Origin: Bacillota bacterium
GTDB lineage: Bacteria > Bacillota > DSM-12270 > Thermacetogeniales > Thermacetogeniaceae
Direction of reading: 5' to 3'
DNA: 64,000 nucleotides
NCBI GenBank assembly: GCA_013177945.1
Contig: JABLXW010000008.1
Location: forward strand, 62,001-126,000
Numbering within the stretch: the first letter of the stretch is position 1; every line of letters begins with the position of its first letter. The notes beneath the pieces were generated by a model that saw nothing but the letters and a program-made list of their open reading frames with translations, ran no database searches and was not told where the DNA came from. Positions 1-10,906 of this stretch are shown piece by piece. Both the position numbers and the translations under genes were made by a program.

Positions 1-1074
1 CACATTGTCCTTTTGAGCAACAATAATATTGACGCTTGCAGACATGCCGGCTTTAAGGAGGCCGCCGGGGTCAGCCAGGGAGACAACGACGTCGTATAGC
101 TGGACGTTGGATACCGTTGTCGCCTCCGGAGAAATCCAGGCCACCTCGCCATTAAAGGTCCTCTCCGGAAAAGCGTTGACGGTAAAGGTTGCCTTCTGGC
201 CAACCTTGACCTGGCTGATATCCGCCTCATTAACCTGAGCCCGCAACTGGAGGCCGGTTGTGATCAGAGTGATGAGACCGGTGCTGCTGTCGGAACTTTC
301 GCTGCCCCCGCCGCTCGTGCGCTGGCCGGTTTCGCCCCTCACGGCAGCGATGACCCCATCGAAGGGTGCCCGCAGCCGGGCAGAATCAAGATCGTTTTGG
401 GCCAGCATGAGCTGCGCCCGCGCCGCATCCACCTGGGCCTGGGCAGCGGCTATATCTTCGGGGCGATTTCCGCTTTTTAGTGCTTCGAGGGCGGCTTGAG
501 CCTGGCGCAATTTGGCGGCAGCCGTGTCGCGGTTGGCAAGGGAATTATCCAGATCGGCCTGGGCAAGGGCCCCTACCTCGAAAAGAGCCTGATCGCGCTT
601 TAAGGCCTCTTCGGCGCTCTTGTAGGCAACCTGGGCCTGGGCTACATTGGCTTCTGCCTGGGCAATCTCGGTCTCCAGGGGCCCTGCCTCCAGAAGACGC
701 AGTTTCGCCTCGGCTGCCTTCAAATTGGCTCTTGCCTGAACCACCTGGGCCTCCAGGTCGGACGTGTCAAGGCATGCCAGGAGCTGCCCTTCCTTAACCC
801 GGTCGCCTGGTTTGACGTATATCTCTTTGATGACACCGCCGGTTTTGAAATTCAGGCCAACGCTTTTCACCGCCTCGATCGTTCCTGTTGCCTTGACGGC
901 GTTGACGATGCTGCCTTGCCTGACAGGCATGGTGATATAGTTTACCTGACCCTGGCGCCCCCGCCACCACCAGTACCCGGCACCGACAACCAGTACAGCC
1001 AAACAGCCGAGCAATAAATATAACCCTTTACGCCTCTGTTGAGGTTTTAAAAAAGCCGCCGCTTCGGTCGTCAT
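1..1074 (-). CDS. HlyD/RND-type periplasmic adaptor subunit of an efflux pump, partial
   Basis: This is the membrane-fusion subunit that links an inner-membrane exporter to a TolC-like channel. The ATG at 1074 opens a basic N-terminus and one membrane segment at about residues 17-36. A lipoyl-type half (GDRVKEGQLLA), an Ala/Gln-rich coiled coil at about 95-215, and the returning lipoyl half (RAPFDGVIAAVRGE) follow. The gene runs off the window after 358 codons, so the C-terminus and the pump genes expected beyond it are not visible. It lies 31 nt behind the TolC-like gene, implying one transcript. Family confidence is high; the substrate is unknown. Confidence 0.9.
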   Translation of the reverse strand, partial: MTTEAAAFLKPQQRRKGLYLLLGCLAVLVVGAGYWWWRGRQGQVNYITMPVRQGSIVNAVKATGTIEAVKSVGLNFKTGGVIKEIYVKPGDRVKEGQLLACLDTSDLEAQVVQARANLKAAEAKLRLLEAGPLETEIAQAEANVAQAQVAYKSAEEALKRDQALFEVGALAQADLDNSLANRDTAAAKLRQAQAALEALKSGNRPEDIAAAQAQVDAARAQLMLAQNDLDSARLRAPFDGVIAAVRGETGQRTSGGGSESSDSSTGLITLITTGLQLRAQVNEADISQVKVGQKATFTVNAFPERTFNGEVAWISPEATTVSNVQLYDVVVSLADPGGLLKAGMSASVNIIVAQKDNV

Positions 1075-1105
1075 GGCCGCCCTCCCTGAATTTTCCTTGA
1101 ATTTT

Positions 1106-2200
1106 TTAGGTGCCCCCGCCAGAGGCAGCCCAGGGTTTTTCGAAAGCCATTCTTAGATAGGCATGGTTGCGGAGTATTTCTTCAACGGTTTCCTGTGCCT
1201 GGATTACCTCTGCTTCGGCAGCAACCAGCTCCGCCCTGGTGATCATGCCGACAGCAAATTTCACCTGGGCGATACGCAGCTTTTGCTGCGCTGTTTTCAA
1301 TGCTTCCTGGGCCGCGTTGTATTTTTCCTCAAGATTTTTAGCCTGGTAATAAAGACTGCGGGTAACGTTGCCCAGGAGTTCTACGGCGCTGGCCGCATCC
1401 AGTTCTGTCTGGTTGAGTTCTATCTGTCTTACCTCGTACGGTGTGTAGTCACCGCTGAAATACATCATCTCTGCAGCCCACTTCGCCAGGGTTACTTTTT
1501 GTTGGGCAAGCCAGGCGCTGGGGCTTTCTTCGATGACCCGCTGCACTTCATAATCGAGGTCGGCAACTTCTAAAGGCTCGTAGGCAGGCTTATCTGTCAG
1601 CCTCGGCCGCTCATTAGAGCCCAGCCCGACCAGCTGGTTGAAGGCATTGTAGGCATCCTCCAGGTTATGCCTGGCAGCAACCTCATTGCTTTGCGCCTGT
1701 TTCCATTGCATTTCAGCTTCGCTGAGGCTCGAGGGCGATGCCGCGCCATACGCAAGCCGGTTGCGAGTGTTCTGCAGGTTGATCCGAGCCTGCTGGGTCA
1801 ATTTTTCCATGGTGGCCAGTTTCATCTCCGCCACCTGGACATCCCAGTAGCTTTTGCAAACTTTCAGCACCAGGGCGTCCGTAGTCGAAGTCAGGGTTTT
1901 TTTGCTCATCTGCCAGTTGAGATCGGCCGAGAGCAGCCTGTTCCAGCTGGCCTCGATTTCCGGGTCGTAGGTTTCTCCCTCAACAGGGGTAAAGCTCAAG
2001 GCCTCACTTGCCTGCTCACGCAATGCCTCCGTTCGCTCAACTTCATACTGGGCCTTTTTAACATCTTTGCTGTTTTGAAGGGCCAGGCTAATGGCCTGCT
2101 CCAGAGTCAGAACATCGTCGTTCTGCTCTGCAAAAGCCGCCGGCAGCAACGATCCCAGAACTAAAAGCAAGGTCATTAACAAGGTAATTCCCTTCCGCAT
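1106..2200 (-). CDS. TolC-family outer-membrane-efflux-like protein
   Basis: The 364-residue protein has a clear signal peptide (hydrophobic core about residues 5-24, cut near AFA-EQ) and two long alpha-helical, Ala/Gln/Glu-rich halves with the LTLEQAISLALQNS opening typical of TolC/OEP proteins. It is shorter than classical TolC (about 470 residues) and lacks obvious beta-barrel strands. It sits between a lipoprotein gene and the HlyD-type adaptor in one minus-strand unit. In a bacterium that otherwise looks Gram-positive its role is unclear: it may form a trans-wall helical conduit rather than an outer-membrane pore (inference). Confidence 0.82.
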   Translation of the reverse strand: MRKGITLLMTLLLVLGSLLPAAFAEQNDDVLTLEQAISLALQNSKDVKKAQYEVERTEALREQASEALSFTPVEGETYDPEIEASWNRLLSADLNWQMSKKTLTSTTDALVLKVCKSYWDVQVAEMKLATMEKLTQQARINLQNTRNRLAYGAASPSSLSEAEMQWKQAQSNEVAARHNLEDAYNAFNQLVGLGSNERPRLTDKPAYEPLEVADLDYEVQRVIEESPSAWLAQQKVTLAKWAAEMMYFSGDYTPYEVRQIELNQTELDAASAVELLGNVTRSLYYQAKNLEEKYNAAQEALKTAQQKLRIAQVKFAVGMITRAELVAAEAEVIQAQETVEEILRNHAYLRMAFEKPWAASGGGT

Positions 2201-2261
2201 TTAATCCCTCCTCATTTTTCCTCCGGACGCTGCGGAGTCGCCCGGCACCGGCCTTTTCGTA

Positions 2262-2807
2262 CTAGTTCGGTCGGATCAGCTGGATAAAAGCAACAGACTG
2301 CTCACCACTCGAAAGTTTTTCTCCAAACCACAACATCAATAAGTCGCCTTCCTGAATGTCCCCGACCTCGAGCCGGGCTGTTTCCTGATTTCCGGGGCTC
2401 CTGTTAAAGCCCTGAATTTTAATGATTTGGGCATCTGCAGGGATTACCAGGTCCAATGTTTCATCTGTAATCTGGAACATTTCTGCTCTCCGCCTGGCAC
2501 GCTCTTCCGGGCTCGGGGGCTCACCTTGTTCTTGCTGAATTTCGCTTCTTTCAGGTCTTTCAGGAGGTCCGTCTGGCGTTCTGGCCTTGTAAACGGTTAA
2601 CTTGCTGCCGGCAACGGTTTTCACTTTCCCGATCATATCGGGGGGCCTCCGGGGAGGTGCAGGCTGCTTTGTGCTCTCGCCGGATGCTGTTGCATTTGCA
2701 GAATTCTTCTGCCCGCTGCTGCCTGCCGGGCCGGTCTTGGAGCCGCATCCTGCTGTCAGCAAGAACAGGAAAACAGTTGCCGCTGCCAGCAATTTTTTGC
2801 CCAACAT
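2262..2807 (-). CDS. Proline-rich lipoprotein of the efflux operon, function unknown
   Basis: The 181-residue product begins MLGKKLLAAATV and carries a lipobox (LTAGC) at about residues 17-21, so it should be lipid-anchored outside the membrane. A low-complexity Ser/Pro/Lys segment follows, then a small domain with alternating hydrophobic residues ending IQLIRPN. The ATG at 2807 was chosen because an AGGTGG ribosome site lies 8 nt upstream; an in-frame GTG 12 nt further up lacks such spacing. It heads the unit with the TolC-like and HlyD-like genes. I do not recognise the domain; a secreted accessory or sensor of the pump is a guess. Confidence 0.75.
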   Translation of the reverse strand: MLGKKLLAAATVFLFLLTAGCGSKTGPAGSSGQKNSANATASGESTKQPAPPRRPPDMIGKVKTVAGSKLTVYKARTPDGPPERPERSEIQQEQGEPPSPEERARRRAEMFQITDETLDLVIPADAQIIKIQGFNRSPGNQETARLEVGDIQEGDLLMLWFGEKLSSGEQSVAFIQLIRPN

Positions 2808-2876
2808 AAAAAATTCCACCTTTCCTCAATATCACCATATTCTCCGACACAGTGAAAAATAGAGAAAACGTTAACA

Positions 2877-3045
2877 TCAGACCATATCTTCCATCACCAC
2901 CAGCTGCAAACCATCAAGACCTGAACCCGCTTCGGCGCAGAGATCAAAAGTCTGTTCTGTCAGGTGTTCTGCCGTCTCTCTGGAACCAGAAAGGTGGAGG
3001 CTTAAGTTGTATACCTGGTTAATTAACTCTGTGAACCAGAATGTT
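2877..3045 (-). pseudogene. Remnant of an ECF-type RNA polymerase sigma factor (region 2)
   Basis: Reading from 3045, an open frame with no start codon encodes FTELINQVYNLSLHLSG, then SRETAEHLTEQTF, then unrelated residues and a TGA at 2877. This closely follows ECF sigma region 2.1-2.2, which usually reads like YNLALRLTGNREDAEDLTQETF. The DNA-binding remainder is missing, so I read it as a degraded gene fragment. It lies between the divergent efflux and two-component units. Confidence 0.45.
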
Positions 3046-3159
3046 TTTTGGGAGCCTCTCCGGAATGGCAGCCAACATTTCTTTTGGATAAATTTATAAA
3101 TAGAAATTGTGGGAAAATTATCAAGAAATTGTGGGAGATTATGAAAGGAAGTATTTAAA

Positions 3160-3202
3160 AAGGACGTGGTCGTGAAAAAAACACGTCCTTATTTGTTATA
3201 AT
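3160..3202 (+). promoter_or_regulatory. Promoter -10 box with an overlapping 9-bp inverted repeat before the response-regulator gene
   Basis: AAGGACGTG (3160-3168) and CACGTCCTT (3182-3190) form a perfect inverted repeat, followed by TATAAT at 3197-3202, 22 nt before the response-regulator start. The repeat covers the expected -35 position, where no good -35 hexamer is seen, so it could be an operator for an activator or for autoregulation (inference). Confidence 0.45.
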
Positions 3203-3224
3203 TTAGGTCAAGGGAGGTCAGGAT

Positions 3225-3902
3225 ATGTCCTTTCGAATTTACTTGGTTGAGGACGACAAAAATCTGAACTCCGTGCTGACCAGTTATTTGCAAAAAGAAG
3301 GCTGGCAGGTCTCTTCTTTTTTAACCGGAGAAGCAGCGAGACAGGCCATCGGCGATTCCCCCCATTTGTGGATACTGGATATTATGCTCCCTGACATCGA
3401 CGGCTTCCAGCTTATCAAAGAGATTAAAGCCGCTTCACCTGACATCCCGATAATTTTTATTTCTGCGCGGGATGCCGACATCGACCGGGTTGTTGGGCTG
3501 GAAATGGGCAGCGACGATTATCTGCCGAAACCTTTTCTGCCCCGCGAGCTGGTGATCCGGACTCGCAAACTGCTGGAGCGTGTATATATGCGCCCTGCGC
3601 AACAGACCGAGCCATCAGCCCTGACGATTCCTCCATATTATGTCAATGAGGCAAGCAGAACTGTCAGGTTAGGGGAAGAGGTCGTTGAGCTGACCTCCAA
3701 AGAATTCGACCTCTTGCTTTTCTTTGCCAAAAACCAGGGCCGGGCATTATCCAGGGAACAGATACTCAACTGCATCTGGGGTGAAGATTATTTCGGAACA
3801 GACCGGGTGGTTGACGACCTGGTCAGGCGGCTGCGCAAAAAGATGCCGGAGCTGCGCATCGAAACGATATACGGGTACGGTTACCGGATGGTGAAGTCAT
3901 GA
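3225..3902 (+). CDS. OmpR/PhoB-family response regulator
   Basis: The 225-residue protein has an N-terminal receiver domain with acidic pocket Asp10/Asp11, phospho-acceptor Asp52 (LWILDIMLPD) and Lys102 (LPKPFLP). A winged-helix DNA-binding domain occupies about residues 130-225 and ends ETIYGYGYRMVKS, as usual for the family. Its stop overlaps the start of the kinase gene by 4 nt (ATGA), so the two are translationally coupled. It is divergent from the efflux operon, which is a plausible but unproven target. Confidence 0.92.
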   Translation: MSFRIYLVEDDKNLNSVLTSYLQKEGWQVSSFLTGEAARQAIGDSPHLWILDIMLPDIDGFQLIKEIKAASPDIPIIFISARDADIDRVVGLEMGSDDYLPKPFLPRELVIRTRKLLERVYMRPAQQTEPSALTIPPYYVNEASRTVRLGEEVVELTSKEFDLLLFFAKNQGRALSREQILNCIWGEDYFGTDRVVDDLVRRLRKKMPELRIETIYGYGYRMVKS

Positions 3903-5278
3903 AAAACCTTCCATTATCTCTGCAAATCTGGCTGGTTTTTACTGCCATCACCTTAGGCATCTCGGTGCTGTTAACCATTTTGTTTCCCTGGACTTTGCGG
4001 GATTTCTTTACCAGGGAAATCTATGCTACCATCGAGAGCGCTCAAAGTTTAATGTTCAACCGCTTCGCCAGCGAGCTAAATAGAGGAATGTGGAAACCGG
4101 GAGTTTTTTTCGAGGGATGGCAGCAACCGCAGGACATCCGTGCCGTTAATCATTTTATAATCTCTTGCGAAAGCGATGAGATCATTTCTTTTCGCGTCCC
4201 TCTCCTTTCTGAAGAGTTTTTGTACAAGGTAAAAAAAGAGGCAAAAGAACAGATGAGCAGCAGCCAGCGCTACAGCGGTCAGGTTGGAGGCAGGAAAATA
4301 TTTTACGTAATAAGCAAGAGTAATCTATGGGGATACGACGTTTTTCTTGTCTCGTACATGTGGGACTCTTACCGCGAGGATCTGGTGCAAACCCTCTTCA
4401 AGAGGCTGGTGCTGATCATGAGCCTCGTATTCCTGTTCAGCTGGGTGCCTTCTCTCGGCCTGGCAAGATATTTGTCTAACCCGCTGGTGACTTTGGAGAA
4501 GCGCGTTAAAAGGCTTGCCAACCGCGACTGGCATGAGCCCATCCAGCTGCAGCGCAAGGATGAAATAGGCAGGCTGGGCCAGTCCGTAGAGCAGCTGCGA
4601 AACCAGCTGATTCGCCAGGATGAAGCCCAGCAGTCGTTCTTGCAGCATGTATCCCATGAGCTGAAAACTCCTGTTATGGTAATCCGCAGTTATGTGCAGT
4701 CAATTCGCGACGGCATCTATCCCAAAGGAGACTTAACAAGCACGGTGCAGGTAATCGAAGAAGAGGCCGAGCGGCTTGAAAAACGCATTCGCAACCTGCT
4801 TTACCTGACCAAACTCGACTATATGGCAAGTCATAAGCCTGTGCACGAAACTTTTGACATAACCCGATTAATCAGGGAAGTAATTGAGAGGCTGCGCTGG
4901 CGCCGCAGAGAGCTGGACTGGTCGTTAAAGCTCTCCCCTGTCAAAATCAAAGGGAATATTGAACAATGGCGGGTAGCTTTAGAAAATTTATTCGACAATC
5001 AGATACGTTATGCCAGAGAACAGGTTAAAATCTCTTTGTCTACAGGAGGCAGCGGCAGCGGAGCTGCTCTGCTGCACATCTGGAACGATGGGCCCGCTAT
5101 CGAACAGGAAATCATGAACAGGCTGTTTCAAAAGTTCAACAAGGGATACAGGGGAGAATTTGGGCTCGGCCTGGCTGTTGTCCAGCGCATTGCTTCTCTG
5201 CATGATGCCAAAATATGGGCTGCAAACGAAGAGGAAGGGGTTTCTTTTTACCTGGAAATCCCCGTTGCTCAAACCTAA
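3899..5278 (+). CDS. Membrane-bound sensor histidine kinase
   Basis: The 459-residue protein has membrane segments at about residues 9-31 and 165-187 flanking an extracytoplasmic sensor region of about 130 residues. A HAMP linker, a HisKA box containing SHELKTPVMVIRSYVQS (phospho-His in SHELK), and an HATPase domain with N, G1 and G2 boxes (GEFGLGLAVVQRI) follow. It is coupled to the OmpR-type regulator upstream. The sensed signal cannot be read from the sequence; the neighbouring pump suggests envelope stress or a toxic compound (inference). Confidence 0.92.
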   Translation: MKNLPLSLQIWLVFTAITLGISVLLTILFPWTLRDFFTREIYATIESAQSLMFNRFASELNRGMWKPGVFFEGWQQPQDIRAVNHFIISCESDEIISFRVPLLSEEFLYKVKKEAKEQMSSSQRYSGQVGGRKIFYVISKSNLWGYDVFLVSYMWDSYREDLVQTLFKRLVLIMSLVFLFSWVPSLGLARYLSNPLVTLEKRVKRLANRDWHEPIQLQRKDEIGRLGQSVEQLRNQLIRQDEAQQSFLQHVSHELKTPVMVIRSYVQSIRDGIYPKGDLTSTVQVIEEEAERLEKRIRNLLYLTKLDYMASHKPVHETFDITRLIREVIERLRWRRRELDWSLKLSPVKIKGNIEQWRVALENLFDNQIRYAREQVKISLSTGGSGSGAALLHIWNDGPAIEQEIMNRLFQKFNKGYRGEFGLGLAVVQRIASLHDAKIWAANEEEGVSFYLEIPVAQT

Positions 5279-5338
5279 ACAGCAACCAGGCCTGCCTCCC
5301 GCGCCCTGGCAAAAACCATCGCGAAGGGGGCATTCTTT

Positions 5339-6607
5339 TCAGGTGCCGGACTCCCAGGAGGCCAGGTACTTTTTCTGCTCATCGGTCAGCTCCTCCAGCC
5401 GCACCCCGAAAGCCGCAAGCTTCATGCGGGCAACCTGCTCGTCAATTTCCCGGGGCACCCGGTAAACGTCAGGCTTTAAATCTCCCTGCTGCGCGATCAG
5501 CCAGGCAGCAGAAAGGGCTTGATTTGCAAAGCTCAGGTCCATCACCTCGACAGGGTGGCCCTCCCCGCAGGCAAGGTTGACGAGCCTCCCTTCACCCAGC
5601 AGGCAAATCCGCCGCCCGTCCTGCAAAACAAACTCCTCCACATTTTCACGGACGGTCCGCCGCTCCCGCGCCCGCGCCTCCAGCGCCGGGATGTCGATCT
5701 CCACGTTGAAGTGCCCGGCGTTGGCAAGGATCGCCCCATCCTTCAAGGCGGCAAGGTGCTCCTCCCCTAAAACGTGGATGTTGCCGGTTGCAGTGACAAC
5801 GAAATCGGCCCTGGAGGCGGCGTCCTTCATGTCGGTCACCTCAAACCCGTCCATCCAGGCCTCCAGCGCCCTGAAGGGGTCCACCTCGACAACGATCACC
5901 CTTGCCCCCATGCCGCGCGCCCGGGCGGCGATCCCCCGGCCGCACCAGCCGTAGCCCACAACCACAAAAACAGATCCGGCCAGGAGGTAGTTGGTGGCGC
6001 GCAGGATCCCGTCAATGGTGGACTGCCCGGTGCCGTACCGGTTGTCAAACAGGTGCTTTGTGAGGGCGTCGTTGACGGCCACCACCGGGTACTTTAAAGC
6101 GCCGTCCCGCGCCATCGCCCGGAGTCTCACCACGCCGGTGGTGGTTTCCTCGGTCCCACCGATTACCCGGAGCGCCTGGGCGGGCCGCTCCTTGTGGAGC
6201 GTTGTCACCAGATCTGCCCCGTCGTCGATGGTGATCTGGGGTTCGGTGTCGAGGGCAGCATAAATCTGGCGGTAGTAGGTTTCCCTGTCCACCCCCCGCC
6301 GGGCATAGGTGGGAATCCCGTAGATCACGTTGAGGGCGGCGGCAACATCATCCTGGGTGCTGAGGGGGTTGGAGGCGCAGAGCACAACCTGCGCTCCCCC
6401 GGCCTTGAGCACCCGCGCCAGGTTGGCAGTTTTTGCCGAAATGTGGAGGCAGGCCGCGATCCGGATCCCTTTCAGGGGTTGGGACTCTTCCCACTCCCTG
6501 CGAATTTGCCGGAGCACCGGCATCTTCCGCCAGGCCCACTCGATTCGCCGTTCCCCCAATTTACCCAAGTTTTCGTCCCTTAATGTCAAGCAGGCAAGAC
6601 TTCCCAT
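5339..6607 (-). CDS. ahcY: S-adenosyl-L-homocysteine hydrolase (adenosylhomocysteinase)
   Basis: The enzyme splits S-adenosylhomocysteine into adenosine and homocysteine, relieving product inhibition of methyltransferases. The 422-residue length fits the short thermophilic/archaeal type, without the roughly 40-residue insertion of proteobacterial enzymes. Visible marks are the substrate-domain [11 protein letters not shown], the GTEETTTG segment, Lys/Asp in [19 protein letters not shown], and the NAD-binding [13 protein letters not shown]. The ATG at 6607 has a strong purine-rich site upstream. It is monocistronic and faces the histidine kinase gene. Confidence 0.93.
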   Translation of the reverse strand: MGSLACLTLRDENLGKLGERRIEWAWRKMPVLRQIRREWEESQPLKGIRIAACLHISAKTANLARVLKAGGAQVVLCASNPLSTQDDVAAALNVIYGIPTYARRGVDRETYYRQIYAALDTEPQITIDDGADLVTTLHKERPAQALRVIGGTEETTTGVVRLRAMARDGALKYPVVAVNDALTKHLFDNRYGTGQSTIDGILRATNYLLAGSVFVVVGYGWCGRGIAARARGMGARVIVVEVDPFRALEAWMDGFEVTDMKDAASRADFVVTATGNIHVLGEEHLAALKDGAILANAGHFNVEIDIPALEARARERRTVRENVEEFVLQDGRRICLLGEGRLVNLACGEGHPVEVMDLSFANQALSAAWLIAQQGDLKPDVYRVPREIDEQVARMKLAAFGVRLEELTDEQKKYLASWESGT

Positions 6608-6915
6608 TCCTTTTCCTTCCCTCCTTGTTTAGTCAGTTCAGACGCGGAGTCGTCGATCCATCCCTGTTGCCCTTCTGCCTGTTGATTTCCCCGGCGCGCA
6701 GCCCCCAGTCTGCCCCCGTTAATCATACCACAAATTTCATTCCCGCGTCCCGTCCGAATTCCCGGAGATCAGGCAGGTTTCCTGCCCCCGGAGAAAGTGC
6801 CCGAACACCGCGGTTGAAGGCAAAAATCTTAATGAAGATATAGGCAAGCCCCCTTCTCTTGTGCTAGACTTGTAGCAGAAGCGCCAGACAAAATCATCGA
6901 AAGGGTGAGGGATGC
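6608..6915. other. Intergenic region between divergent ahcY and DUF362 genes
   Basis: No gene is seen. Reading toward ahcY there is a TATGAT -10-like box near 6725 and roughly 115 nt of leader. A GC-rich hairpin-forming stretch lies around 6765-6800. I could not match the leader to a known SAM or SAH riboswitch. Confidence 0.3.
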
Positions 6916-8013
6916 TTGAGGGCAGAAGTATTTTATGCAGACTCGAGGGCGAAAAGCGGAGAAAACCTGCTGGATAAAGTCGGGCGCCTCTTCGACCGGG
7001 CGGGCTTCGCTCCCCTGATCAGGCCAAAGGACCTCGTTGCCGTGAAGATCCATTTTGGGGAAAGGGGGAATACCGCTTACATCCGCCCTCAGTTTGCCCG
7101 GAAGGTGGTCGAAAAGATCAAAGAGGCCGGGGGGCGGCCTTTCCTCACCGACGCCAACACCCTTTACGTGGGAAGCCGGGCCAATGCCGTCGACCACCTG
7201 GAGACCGCCCTGGAAAACGGCTTTGCTTATGCCACCGTCGGAGCGCCGCTGATCATCGCGGACGGCCTCTGGGGGCGTGACTTCGTCACCGTAGAAATAA
7301 ACCAGAAGCACTTCCGGGAGGCAAAGGTGGCAAGCGCCGCCTATTATGCCGATGCTTTAATGGTTCTCACCCACTTTAAAGGCCACGAAATGACGGGCTT
7401 TGGTGGAGCCCTCAAGAACATCGGAATGGGCCTGGGGTCGCGCGCCGCCAAGCAGGCGATGCACTCTGACGCCCTTCCCACGGTGAACCCCGAAAAATGT
7501 ATTGCCTGCGGGCGCTGCACCAGGTGGTGTCCGGCAGGGGCGATCAGGGTAGAAGAGGTGGCAGTAATCGATCAAGGACGCTGCCTGGGCTGCGGGGAGT
7601 GCACCATCATGTGCAGGGAAGAGGCAATTGCCATTAACTGGAAGACAACCCCTGATGCCGTCCAGGAAAAGATTGTGGAGTACGCTTACGCCGTTTTAAA
7701 GAACAAAGAAGGGAAGGTGGGATTCATCACCTTCCTCACAGACATCAGTCCGGAATGCGACTGCTGGAGCTACAACGACGCTCCCATCGTCCAGAACATC
7801 GGAATTCTCGCCAGCAAAGATCCGGTAGCCCTCGACCAGGCCTGCGTCGACCTCGTAAACGCCCTGCCGACCCTGCCGGGATGCAAGATCGACCTTCCGG
7901 CAGGAGCCGACAAGTTCCGGGGCCTCTACCCCGGCATCGACTGGACGGTGCAGCTGTCCTACGGAGAAAAGATCGGCCTCGGCACCAGGGACTACCGCCT
8001 GATCCGGGTTTAA
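6916..8013 (+). CDS. DUF362 domain protein with two [4Fe-4S] ferredoxin motifs
   Basis: The protein combines a DUF362 fold with a ferredoxin insert at about residues 190-240 carrying CIACGRCTRWCPAGAI and CLGCGECTIMCREEAI, enough for two [4Fe-4S] clusters. No signal peptide or membrane segment is visible, so a cytosolic redox role is likely. The start is TTG at 6916, supported by AAGGGTGAGGG just upstream; a nearby ATG is out of frame. Its stop overlaps by 4 nt the end of the convergent gene. The family is common in anaerobes and its reaction is not established. Confidence 0.85.
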   Translation: MRAEVFYADSRAKSGENLLDKVGRLFDRAGFAPLIRPKDLVAVKIHFGERGNTAYIRPQFARKVVEKIKEAGGRPFLTDANTLYVGSRANAVDHLETALENGFAYATVGAPLIIADGLWGRDFVTVEINQKHFREAKVASAAYYADALMVLTHFKGHEMTGFGGALKNIGMGLGSRAAKQAMHSDALPTVNPEKCIACGRCTRWCPAGAIRVEEVAVIDQGRCLGCGECTIMCREEAIAINWKTTPDAVQEKIVEYAYAVLKNKEGKVGFITFLTDISPECDCWSYNDAPIVQNIGILASKDPVALDQACVDLVNALPTLPGCKIDLPAGADKFRGLYPGIDWTVQLSYGEKIGLGTRDYRLIRV

Positions 8014-8723
8014 CCGGGAGGTTTGATTTCGATCTTTTGGTTGAAGTCCCGGAATTCCACGGTCAGCGAGAGGAAGGTGCCGGGGCTGTTTTTATTCTCT
8101 GCAGTAGCCTGCGCCTTCAGGAGCATCCGGCTCCTTTTATCAACCCAGAAGCGGTACGTAAAGTTCTTCCACCACATTTCCAGATATTTGTTTTCGATCT
8201 CCGGCCGGAACTCCACCAGCCAGCACTTCCGCCTTCCCACCTTTTCAGTCCTCAGAATTCTGGGGCTGCCGATTATTTTAAACTGGAAGTTGCTTAAAGG
8301 GTTGATTTCGGCCCAGAATACCTGCTGCCTGGTGAGGTCGTTCCCTTCCAGGACAACCCATTTTTCGGAAACGGGATCACGGGTATAGGTCTTCTTTCCG
8401 ATCTGAAAAATCTCCACAGGGGTTCCCAAAATTGTCCCTTTGATATGAAAATCTTCTGCCGCCTTTTCCCCCTGCACCCGGCTCCAGGTCTGCTTTTTTC
8501 CCCCGAGATTAAATTCTGCGGCAATCTGGTAGCGGTAACCCCGCGCCTGGTTCGCCCGTTTCACCGTCTCCTGAATCAGCGCTCCCGGCTCGACCTTTGT
8601 TTGAACCCGGTAAAAATAAAAGCCCCCAGCCACCAGAACAAAAACACACAAAAACAGCCCAGCCCGCCAGAAAGCCTCCTTCTTCTGCAACCGGAGTTCC
8701 CCCCAGTCCATTGCTCGAACCAC
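8010..8723 (-). CDS. Membrane-anchored LolA/LppX-like protein of unknown function
   Basis: The 237-residue product has one N-terminal membrane segment at about residues 20-40 and no lipobox. An extracytoplasmic domain rich in alternating beta strands follows (TYRFWVDKRSRMLLKAQA). This resembles the lipoprotein-localisation or sporulation-type fold seen in many clostridial exported proteins that bind a hydrophobic ligand, but the match is by eye only. It stands alone between the convergent DUF362 gene and the end of groEL. Confidence 0.6.
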   Translation of the reverse strand: MVRAMDWGELRLQKKEAFWRAGLFLCVFVLVAGGFYFYRVQTKVEPGALIQETVKRANQARGYRYQIAAEFNLGGKKQTWSRVQGEKAAEDFHIKGTILGTPVEIFQIGKKTYTRDPVSEKWVVLEGNDLTRQQVFWAEINPLSNFQFKIIGSPRILRTEKVGRRKCWLVEFRPEIENKYLEMWWKNFTYRFWVDKRSRMLLKAQATAENKNSPGTFLSLTVEFRDFNQKIEIKPPG

Positions 8724-8850
8724 TAAACTCTAAGCTACCTCCAGTTTATGCTGAAAAAGCCCTCCCTATGCGCCTCTCTCCAACCCTGCCGCTCGACTCT
8801 CTGTCCCCAGTTTCAGTGCCTTCCGGAGGAGGCTCTTCCTGGAAACGCGA

Positions 8851-8880
8851 AAAGGGATCCGCTTGGCGACGGATCCCTTC
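8851..8880 (-). terminator. Intrinsic terminator of the groES-groEL operon
   Basis: On the minus strand GAAGGGATCCG pairs with CGGATCCCTTTT around an 8-nt loop and ends in a short T run, 56 nt past the groEL stop. Confidence 0.75.
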
Positions 8881-8935
8881 TGTTTCACATGGGAGGTCTC
8901 GACCAGTTTGCACCTTTTCTCGCGTGATTCTTCTG

Positions 8936-10555
<1,620 letters not shown>

Positions 10556-10570
10556 TCACCCTCCCTTTAT

Positions 10571-10858
10571 TTAGTCAACAACCGCAAGAAGATCCCGTTC
10601 GTTAACGATCAGGTATTCTTTTCCCGCAACCTTGACTTCGGTGCCGGCATAGCGCGAGAAAATCACCCGCTCCCCCACCTTTACCTCCAGGGGAACCCTT
10701 TCTCCGTTTTCGAGGACCTTCCCCGTCCCTACCGCAACGATTTCCCCCTGCTGGGGCCTCTCTTTTGCGGTATCCGGTAAAATAATCCCACCCTTTGTTT
10801 TGTCTTCTGCTTCTACGACCTTGAGTACAACCCGATCGCCTAGCGGCCTCAGATTCAC
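10571..10858 (-). CDS. groS: Co-chaperonin GroES (10 kDa)
   Basis: The 95-residue lid subunit of the GroEL chamber begins [19 protein letters not shown] and contains the mobile-loop region [19 protein letters not shown] and the C-terminal [14 protein letters not shown]. It is the first gene of the groES-groEL operon. A CIRCE operator lies 22 nt upstream of its start, so heat induction through HrcA is expected. Confidence 0.98.
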   Translation of the reverse strand: MNLRPLGDRVVLKVVEAEDKTKGGIILPDTAKERPQQGEIVAVGTGKVLENGERVPLEVKVGERVIFSRYAGTEVKVAGKEYLIVNERDLLAVVD

Positions 10859-10879
10859 AACTTGACCCCCTTCTTTTTA

Positions 10880-10906
10880 TTAGCACTCTCTTAAATTGAG
10901 TGCTAG
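10880..10906 (-). promoter_or_regulatory. CIRCE operator (HrcA binding site)
   Basis: TTAGCACTC, a 9-nt spacer and GAGTGCTAG match the CIRCE consensus except for the last base. The site is directly upstream of groES, the standard place for HrcA heat-shock repression. Confidence 0.95.

Noticed and set aside
1163-1573. Plus-strand frame antisense to the TolC-like gene
   Set aside because: Mirror of a well-supported gene on the other strand; no start context.
6608-6730. SAM or SAH riboswitch before ahcY
   Set aside because: No conserved core of these aptamers was recognised in the leader.
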